Virus record (IMG/VR): IMGVR_UViG_3300005965_000002
Span: 124,001-188,000 of that record
DNA: 64,000 nucleotides
Strand: one strand, 5' to 3'
Source of the DNA: a virus
The notes below the pieces were generated by a model. The model did not search any database. It saw only the letters and a program-made list of their open reading frames with translations, and had not been told where the DNA came from. The position numbers were made by a program, and so were the translations under genes. Positions within the stretch are counted from its first letter, which is position 1. Every line of letters begins with the position of its first letter. Shown here in pieces: positions 57,803 through 64,000 of the stretch.

Positions 57803-58932
57803 TGACTATTTCTGAAGGAATATTAAGATCATCTTCTACTTTTTTAGAAGAAACTGGTCAGTTATCTACAGTTCCTGAAGCGCTTTCAACCGCAAATATA
57901 CTTGAGAGCAGTCCAGAATTTCTCGCTGAGACAGGCCAAGATCTTCCTACGTCAAATTTAGATAGCCAGTCAATTTCTACACCTACAAATAACGGTTTTT
58001 TAACTTCTGGATATATAGTCGTAAATCCATTAAATGCAGATATGCAGAAAGTTCCTTTAAGCCAAATTGGTTTAGAGGAGGCTCGTGAAATCAGGCCTTC
58101 TATACGAAAGCATCCTGATTGGAGATCTTTTTACATACAAATGGTTGATAGGAACTTTGATAGCGTAGGAATTGTTCTTTCTTCGGGCGTGTTGATATCC
58201 TCTCTTAAGCTTACCCCTACGCCAAACTCTTTGACTATTAACTCCGCTAAAATAATTAATAGATATAATACTATGACACGTTGGGTAGAAGAGCATTGGG
58301 GAGACGAAATCGACACGATAACACTAGCAGGATCAACCTACTCTTTCCTAGCCCATAATCTGGCTAATGTGCCAGAGGTAGGAGTGACAAATAAATACCG
58401 GAGAGGTACTAAAGCTTATGAGATTATGAGGGAAATGCAAAAGATATTTCATTATAATGGTATTATTTTTCAAGATAGTAAAACCTACGAGGGTACTGGC
58501 AATCTCTTTGAAGGTAACTTGGGCGTTTTTGGGTCTAATCTTACAGCTACTGATAGGTTTTTATCTGACCCAACCAATCAATTTTTTATAAACAGACACC
58601 CTCGAAGAGGCCTAGCCAAAGAAAGACTTTATATCAATCTTTACTTCGATTACCTGTCAGCTACTGGATACTTTGAGTCTTTTGATTTAATGCAGGATGA
58701 AAACGATCCTTTTAAGCTTACCTATAGTATATCGTTTAAAGCTGAAAGAATTAAGTGGATACAAGGAAACAAGGCAACCTCTTCTACCTCTTTACTGATA
58801 CCCCCTGGTACCGATACAGGAGCTACGCAGACACCTAATAAGAAAGATCCCGAAGTTCCTAGAGATGTTATGGGGTTTACTGAGCTAGCTTCAGCGGAAG
58901 AAGTAGGGTTTAATGCGGACGTGGGAGTGTAA
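57802..58932 (+). CDS. Baseplate or tail-hub protein, paralogue 1
   Basis: A 376-residue protein. The core (about 120-330) has LKLTPTPNSLTINSAKIINR, then TRWVEEHWGDEIDTITLAGST and DPFKLTYSISFKAERIKWI, the pattern of LysM-less hub proteins between tape measure and gpD/gp27. The next gene has the same segments, so they are duplicates. The Ser/Thr-rich N- and C-termini are disordered. Overlaps the tape measure stop. Confidence 0.6.
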   Translation: MTISEGILRSSSTFLEETGQLSTVPEALSTANILESSPEFLAETGQDLPTSNLDSQSISTPTNNGFLTSGYIVVNPLNADMQKVPLSQIGLEEAREIRPSIRKHPDWRSFYIQMVDRNFDSVGIVLSSGVLISSLKLTPTPNSLTINSAKIINRYNTMTRWVEEHWGDEIDTITLAGSTYSFLAHNLANVPEVGVTNKYRRGTKAYEIMREMQKIFHYNGIIFQDSKTYEGTGNLFEGNLGVFGSNLTATDRFLSDPTNQFFINRHPRRGLAKERLYINLYFDYLSATGYFESFDLMQDENDPFKLTYSISFKAERIKWIQGNKATSSTSLLIPPGTDTGATQTPNKKDPEVPRDVMGFTELASAEEVGFNADVGV

Positions 58933-58934
58933 TT

Positions 58935-60410
58935 ATGGCCATCGAACCTACACAGACATTAAATGCTTTTGCTGATATGGTAGCCCGCCAAGGAGGGGGC
59001 TTAATCTTTTATCAAAATAGAGTATTTCCTGTAAATTCTAGTGAATTTATAACTGCGGCAAGAAAGGTTGATGGCTACCATCCTTTTACGGTTAGCATTT
59101 ATAACTCCAGTACGAGCACTGACGCTGTTTCGCTGACGCTGTTAGTAAACCCTTCTGATATTACTATCGGTAATGTGGCTATTACAAGCAACTCTTATAC
59201 GAGGGAGGGGTGGGTATCAACAATTTGGGGTAACCAACAAACTACCATAGCGGGCAGCGGGGACACGGCAGGTTTTTACATTCCAGAAGCGGGTTTAACA
59301 AATAAAGATAGAAGAAGTTCATTAGCATTTATAGATTTTCAAACGTTAATCGCCATGTTTAAAAACAATGGATACTATTTCCTTACAGCACCTTCTGATC
59401 AGAGCCTTTGGAAAGACGGTTTTAGCAGGGTGATTAATGTCATGGATTCTATTAAAATTGATTATGATGGGACTACGTATATAGGATCTTTTAGCACGTT
59501 TTCCGTAGATGACTCCGCAGAAAATCCTTATAAAATGACCTATAATTTTGAGTTTGTTGTTTCGGCTTTTAATGATGATACCATAGAGGGTCATGTTAGA
59601 AAAAATGGAAACGAATATAGCTCCCGGGTAGTTCTAGATATTCAAGGTCAGGACACAAGCTTTAGCAGAACTGCTCGAATGGATACATCCGAGCTTAATG
59701 AAAATTTTAGGTATGATAGGGTACCCAGAGAGAGGGTACATGAAAGCTATATGAATTTGACAGGCCCTGCAATAAGAGATAGAAGTAGAGTTGATGTGTA
59801 TAAACCCTATATAGCTAGAAATTTGCCCAAAATTGCATATGAAGATTTACCGGAGTCAACAAGGTCTGCTGTAAGAAGTAAAGCCAATAGTTTGAATTTA
59901 ACAGAAGAACAACTAGCAGGATTCCTTACGCATGAGTCTGCAGCTACATGGGATACTAGAGTACAAGCAGAAACCTCTACAGCTCAGGGGATCGGACAGT
60001 GGACAGAAGGTACGGTGATTGATATGGTAGCCTATATGAAAAAAAATAAGTTATTGCCACAGTCGTCAAACATTAGAACTCCATCTCAGCTAGTACAGGA
60101 ATTCAACACAATAGAAAAACAATTAGGTCTGATAGATGTATACATAGACATGAGACAAGTAAAGGGTAGATCCTTAAGGGATAGGATAAATGAGGCCCCC
60201 CCAGAAGAAAGATTAGAGGTAATGCTTGTCGGTTGGTTTTATCCTGATTATGTACTGGAGCCTAGAGATAAAGTTTTCCCCCCAGAAGTGTTAAGAGATA
60301 ATCCAGGGATATATACACCTAACGATTATATAAATTTTGTTAATAAAAGAATACGAAGTTTGGAGAGAAGAGCAAAAGCAAGAACAACAACCCAAGATGG
60401 TGAAGAGTAA
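58935..60410 (+). CDS. Baseplate hub protein, paralogue 2, with a C-terminal lytic-transglycosylase-like domain
   Basis: A 491-residue protein with GGAG before the ATG. Residues about 45-220 repeat the preceding gene's core (LTLLVNPSDITIGNVAITS, then WVSTIWGNQQTTIAGSGDT and NPYKMTYNFEFV). Residues about 305-480 carry LAGFLTHESAATWD and TSTAQGIGQWTEGT; the Glu of HES (about 334) and the AQGIGQ loop are the hallmarks of goose-type/SLT lysozyme folds that cut peptidoglycan. So it is probably the tail-tip enzyme that opens the wall during infection. Its stop overlaps the next ATG. Confidence 0.7.
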   Translation: MAIEPTQTLNAFADMVARQGGGLIFYQNRVFPVNSSEFITAARKVDGYHPFTVSIYNSSTSTDAVSLTLLVNPSDITIGNVAITSNSYTREGWVSTIWGNQQTTIAGSGDTAGFYIPEAGLTNKDRRSSLAFIDFQTLIAMFKNNGYYFLTAPSDQSLWKDGFSRVINVMDSIKIDYDGTTYIGSFSTFSVDDSAENPYKMTYNFEFVVSAFNDDTIEGHVRKNGNEYSSRVVLDIQGQDTSFSRTARMDTSELNENFRYDRVPRERVHESYMNLTGPAIRDRSRVDVYKPYIARNLPKIAYEDLPESTRSAVRSKANSLNLTEEQLAGFLTHESAATWDTRVQAETSTAQGIGQWTEGTVIDMVAYMKKNKLLPQSSNIRTPSQLVQEFNTIEKQLGLIDVYIDMRQVKGRSLRDRINEAPPEERLEVMLVGWFYPDYVLEPRDKVFPPEVLRDNPGIYTPNDYINFVNKRIRSLERRAKARTTTQDGEE

Positions 60411-62890
60411 TGGCTGATCTTAGATCCGGAATTTTTACTTTTAGAGAGTTCGTTAACAGAAACGTACTCAAGTTAGCTCCCGATGGTTTTATTACTGTAA
60501 ACGGGTCGCTTGGGTCTAGAGTTATTGTTCCTGTAGAAACAGACGAAAATAACAGCGTCAAGCAGAGAAACCTTGAAGTCCGGGGCGGGGTGACCAGTAT
60601 AAGTGTAACAGGAGCAGTATCCCCCCCGGGATCTAATAAGGCTACTATTGAAGTCATAGCACCTCAGCATAGGGGATTACACGAGGATTATTATGTCACG
60701 TTGCCTACCGGTGTGAAGGTTCCTTTCTTTGCTCCTATGATGGAAGTAAAAGTTTACATGAAAGGTAGGTTTTTAGATTCAGCCGATGGATACATACCTA
60801 AGTATTATCCAGTTTTTTGGGGATTCATAACAGAAATAAGCGAGAACTATTCGGGCGGAGTACACACTTTCTCCATTACATGTTCAGACATGCTTACGTG
60901 GTGGAAATATCAGAAAATTGTATTAAGACCCTCTGCAGCAAATACCTTTTTTGGTGCGCCCTTGGCTAAAAATATTCCGACAATTTTTAAAAATAAAAAT
61001 CCCTGGCAAATAATTATTGCGCTTTTTACTGAAACCTTTTTTCTCACGAAGGAGAGCTCCTATAATTTTGTTTATCCCAAATTCTCTAAATCGGGTTTTA
61101 TTCCTAATCTGGGAAGGAACTCAGGAGAAATAGGTGACTTGTTTGGGGGTCTGGCGCAAGATGCCATGCGGTACTGGAATAAGAGATTTGGATTTCTGAT
61201 TTCCGATGCTAGTGATCAAGGAGAGAGGATCCCTTTAGAAATTTTTAGCTTACGAGGCAGGTCTATTAGTTATAGGGATGTACAACTAGGAAGATATAAA
61301 AATGTACCGTCGCTAGAGAAAGAGGTTCCTTATAACGAGATTTTATATGCTGACTTGGATCTTGACTTTAATATGCTCGCCAGAGTAATGCCTTTTGGGG
61401 AACTGAGCTTATACGGAGATAGCTCTGAGCCTTTAGAGATGACAAAGCTAGAGATCGCAAACGCTATTTGTGATCAGACTCATTTGGAATTTTTTACCGA
61501 TATGAATGGTAGCTTTGTATTTAAGCCACCTTTTTACAATATGGACACACTTACAGGAGATGTTCCATACTACAACATACAATCAAGTGACATAATTAAC
61601 TTTAATTCTTCAGTCAGCTCAGATAACATTGTTACTTTTTTAGAGGTGACATCTCCTCAAAGATATGACATGCCCAATATAGAGTTGATAGGGTTTCATT
61701 TTGATCTTGATTTGTTAAAAATATTTGGTATGAGACATGAAACAGTAGCTTTTAGGTATGGAAATGACTCTAGATCATTACAAATGTTGGCTGCTGCAGA
61801 GATGACACGTATAAATGGTAGGGCTTATACTGGAAGTGTATCTATACCTCTTAGGCCAGAGTTAAGGCTTGGTTACCCAGTGTATGTAGATCATTTGGAT
61901 GCGTACTTTTATGTCTCCGGTATTAGCCATAATATTACTTTTGGTACTTCAGCTACCACTGATCTATCTCTCGAATTCCGTAGAGATAGGGTTTTTGATC
62001 CAGATGGGACTGTAGGTAAAGGTAAAGAACCAAGTTATCCTGGTAAAGTTTTAAAGGGTTACGTATATAGATTTCAGGAAGGCAGGCTTAATATAAATGA
62101 TACAGAACGAGTGCAGTTAGATAGCGTTGTATCAGCTCAGGTAGAGTTAGAAAGAAGGCAGAGAGAGCTGTCGAACGCAAGAGATGAAAGCGCGGTAGAA
62201 AAGTTGAACAGGGAGATAAGACAGCTCCAGAACGACATATTAAAAGATACTCTTCAAAGAGCTAATAATATAGTAAGCGGACCAAAGACCACAGGGCTAT
62301 ATGATGTTGACTTAGCTCAAAAGAAAGCCATAACTATAGATAATGCAGGGACACAAGATGCAATAGTTTCTAATGAGCTATTAATGATAACAGACGAAAC
62401 CGTTCCTTATACCGATTTAAATGGATACAGGCATATAGGGGCTTTTCCTTATGGGGCCAATTTAAAACTGGTAAGAGGCGGAATTACAGATGCTTTTAAC
62501 AGAGCGGATGAGACAGATGCACAGGTATCTAGATTAGTCACTGCTGGTCCCTATCAGGAAGTTAAAACTAATGTATACAGGAATAATAACGATGAAACTA
62601 TATATCAGTTTGGTAGAGATTCTTTGGAAGAAATAGACGAAAAAACATTTAATCAGCTAATAGAGAACCAGCAAAAAGCAGTGGAAGATGCTGAGCAAGA
62701 TAGAAGAAACGGAGTGAAGGTAAGGCCAGATTTTAAAAATGATCCTAACTACAATCCTAAAACTCCCTTAAAAGCGGAGAAAACTACGGATGTTATTGTG
62801 AACGCAAGTCCTAGAAATACCGGTGACTCTTCAATAGGTATCAGACCGGGACGCCAAGAGCGGCCTTCATCAGGAAATACCTTAGTGTAA
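60410..62890 (+). CDS. Baseplate hub protein (gpD/gp27-like)
   Basis: An 826-residue protein. The N-terminus (about 60-180) has beta domains including FFAPMMEVKVYMKGRF and WGFITEISENYSGGVHTFSITCSD, which match the hub fold of gpD/gp27/VgrG-type proteins. Further hub strands lie at about 310-540 (YPVYVDHLDAYFYVSGISHNIT-like region). The C-terminal third is helical and polar (coiled coil ELERRQRELSNARDESAVEKL) and then disordered. It should form the ring on which the spike sits. Confidence 0.68.
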   Translation: MADLRSGIFTFREFVNRNVLKLAPDGFITVNGSLGSRVIVPVETDENNSVKQRNLEVRGGVTSISVTGAVSPPGSNKATIEVIAPQHRGLHEDYYVTLPTGVKVPFFAPMMEVKVYMKGRFLDSADGYIPKYYPVFWGFITEISENYSGGVHTFSITCSDMLTWWKYQKIVLRPSAANTFFGAPLAKNIPTIFKNKNPWQIIIALFTETFFLTKESSYNFVYPKFSKSGFIPNLGRNSGEIGDLFGGLAQDAMRYWNKRFGFLISDASDQGERIPLEIFSLRGRSISYRDVQLGRYKNVPSLEKEVPYNEILYADLDLDFNMLARVMPFGELSLYGDSSEPLEMTKLEIANAICDQTHLEFFTDMNGSFVFKPPFYNMDTLTGDVPYYNIQSSDIINFNSSVSSDNIVTFLEVTSPQRYDMPNIELIGFHFDLDLLKIFGMRHETVAFRYGNDSRSLQMLAAAEMTRINGRAYTGSVSIPLRPELRLGYPVYVDHLDAYFYVSGISHNITFGTSATTDLSLEFRRDRVFDPDGTVGKGKEPSYPGKVLKGYVYRFQEGRLNINDTERVQLDSVVSAQVELERRQRELSNARDESAVEKLNREIRQLQNDILKDTLQRANNIVSGPKTTGLYDVDLAQKKAITIDNAGTQDAIVSNELLMITDETVPYTDLNGYRHIGAFPYGANLKLVRGGITDAFNRADETDAQVSRLVTAGPYQEVKTNVYRNNNDETIYQFGRDSLEEIDEKTFNQLIENQQKAVEDAEQDRRNGVKVRPDFKNDPNYNPKTPLKAEKTTDVIVNASPRNTGDSSIGIRPGRQERPSSGNTLV

Positions 62891-62902
62891 TAAGGAAAAA
62901 AT

Positions 62903-64000
62903 ATGTTACAAGCAAAAGACTTATCATTAAGTGGTAGAAGAGTTCCTTCGGGTGACAGGCCACCACCAGGCTTCAGAAAACGCAATGATATGACCTTCCA
63001 GATGGGTCTGGTCAGATTAGTCAATGTCGAAAAAATGAGAATGAATATTGAGCTGTTTGATCGTAGGGGTACTCATATTAATATACCGATCAGTCAGCCC
63101 TACTCGGGTCCGGGTAGTTATATAGCTTCTACTCCTGAAATAGGATCAATTGTTTTATTAGCAGTCCAGGAAAATCTAACTATTCCTATAATGTACTTAC
63201 CTAATTATGCTTCAGCTCTTGATCCTACTCATACTCAAATGTGGCCCGATAGCGTTGATATTTTTGCGGATAATGATTACTTCTATAGAATGCCTCAGCT
63301 CCGAAAGGGAGAAATTGGATTAGGATCTTCTGAGGGTATCGATATACTCCTAAATGATAGTTTCTCTGTCCAAAACAGTTTAGGTGATAAGCTTGAGCTT
63401 AGGAGAGCAGATAAATCTTTCATCCTTACCGCAAGAAATAGCTATTTCTTTAATGGCGGAATTTGGCTAAATTCAGGTATAATTTATCGGAATAGTCTAG
63501 GGAAGGAAAACACTCAGGACGGCCAATTTGCCCAAAGGATCCCGCTTGAGGATGGTAGGTCTGCTTTTGCCTTGAAATATTCCGGAAAGGGTGCCGAAGG
63601 TGATTACTTTTCTGAATATTTAATAGAAGCGGAAGAAAAGACTAGTGGGGATGTACCCAGTAACGACGTTAGCCATTATAAGAACATTGGGGCCCGGGTA
63701 CCTATAGCTGTCTTCAGTCTTGGAAACTTTTCAGGAAACAATCCCTATAAGAGAAAATCTTATGGTAAGCTGCTGGGGGTATCTCTATTTAACGACGGGT
63801 TTGCTGAGGATGGCGCTTTTGATTTAAGGGCTTTAAGTAATGAGGATCCAAAGCGCTACGGTATGGCAGTTACTCTGTATAAGCCTGAAAGAAGGAATTA
63901 TGAGACCGGGGCTTTTTTCGGTATAGATAAAGAGGGTCACTTTTATCAGCATATACCTGCAGCTTCTGGCGGAGGTTTAGGGCGAGGACGCTCTATGTCT
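62903..64000 (+). CDS. Baseplate spike-like protein (gp5/gpV-type OB fold), cut by the window end
   Basis: Open from ATG 62903 (AAGGAA upstream) to the window end, 366 codons so far. Residues about 30-95 form an OB-fold-like barrel (MGLVRLVNVEKMRMNIELFD, HINIPISQPYSGPGSYIAS, IGSIVLLAVQE), the domain that joins the hub and precedes the spike in gp5/gpV proteins. The rest is Gly/Asn/Ser-rich and beta-like. Position after the hub supports this. Confidence 0.65.
   Translation, partial: MLQAKDLSLSGRRVPSGDRPPPGFRKRNDMTFQMGLVRLVNVEKMRMNIELFDRRGTHINIPISQPYSGPGSYIASTPEIGSIVLLAVQENLTIPIMYLPNYASALDPTHTQMWPDSVDIFADNDYFYRMPQLRKGEIGLGSSEGIDILLNDSFSVQNSLGDKLELRRADKSFILTARNSYFFNGGIWLNSGIIYRNSLGKENTQDGQFAQRIPLEDGRSAFALKYSGKGAEGDYFSEYLIEAEEKTSGDVPSNDVSHYKNIGARVPIAVFSLGNFSGNNPYKRKSYGKLLGVSLFNDGFAEDGAFDLRALSNEDPKRYGMAVTLYKPERRNYETGAFFGIDKEGHFYQHIPAASGGGLGRGRSMS

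Overview
The window is a 64 kb piece of a large tailed phage of myovirus type (Caudoviricetes), or a prophage carrying one. It holds one long, almost unidirectional late/structural region. In order it has a likely major capsid protein, virion accessory genes, a fibre/tailspike block, a neck/connector block, a long tail sheath, a likely tail tube, two chaperone-like genes, a tape measure protein, and baseplate hub and spike genes. The DNA is AT-rich, uses ATG, GTG and TTG starts and has tightly packed or overlapping genes. The host cannot be told from the sequence. I saw no tRNA or rRNA gene, CRISPR array, integrase or terminase.

Layout. 1-6.3 kb: capsid gene and terminator, then an inserted block of selfish genes (two LAGLIDADG nuclease-DNA methyltransferase fusions around a zinc-finger/repeat protein), then a small basic protein. 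6.4-18 kb: accessory genes, including a zinc metallopeptidase, a holin-like membrane protein, a deoxyribosyltransferase-like/2H-phosphoesterase fusion, a SWIM zinc-finger protein, an FmdB-type zinc ribbon, a SemiSWEET-like PQ-loop membrane protein and a 1384-residue protein with four glycosyltransferase modules. 18.05-18.47 kb: a gene-free, hairpin-rich stretch containing an IS200/IS605 right-end-like palindrome. 18.5-22 kb: small virion proteins and a DEDDh exonuclease. 22-42 kb: a very large collagen-like fibre, fibre and tailspike proteins, an intein-containing virion protein, and a reverse-strand nuclease fused to a Mom-like GNAT domain. 42-47 kb: acidic and coiled-coil proteins, an actin-like ATPase interrupted by an intein, and a connector protein. 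47.5-64 kb: sheath, tube, chaperones, tape measure, baseplate hub paralogues (one with a lytic domain), gpD/gp27-like hub and spike (cut by the window end).

Regulation. Eleven near-identical 14-base AT-rich motifs (consensus AT[AT][AT]T[CG][AT][ACT][AT]TAATA) lie in gaps 38-105 bases before structural genes, and probably mark a phage-specific late promoter. The nuclease genes lack this motif and instead have sigma70-like promoter candidates, so they seem to be controlled separately from the virion genes. Rho-independent terminators follow the capsid gene, the small basic protein, the 21.8 kb cluster, the actin-like gene and the sheath.

The most unusual observation is that all three free-standing nuclease genes with a recognisable catalytic domain also carry a DNA-modification domain in the same polypeptide: methyltransferase twice, Mom-like GNAT once. 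They come from two unrelated nuclease folds. This looks like a convergent class of 'modification-armed' homing endonucleases, part homing element and part restriction-modification system. All functional statements are read from motifs by eye; no database or structure search was run.
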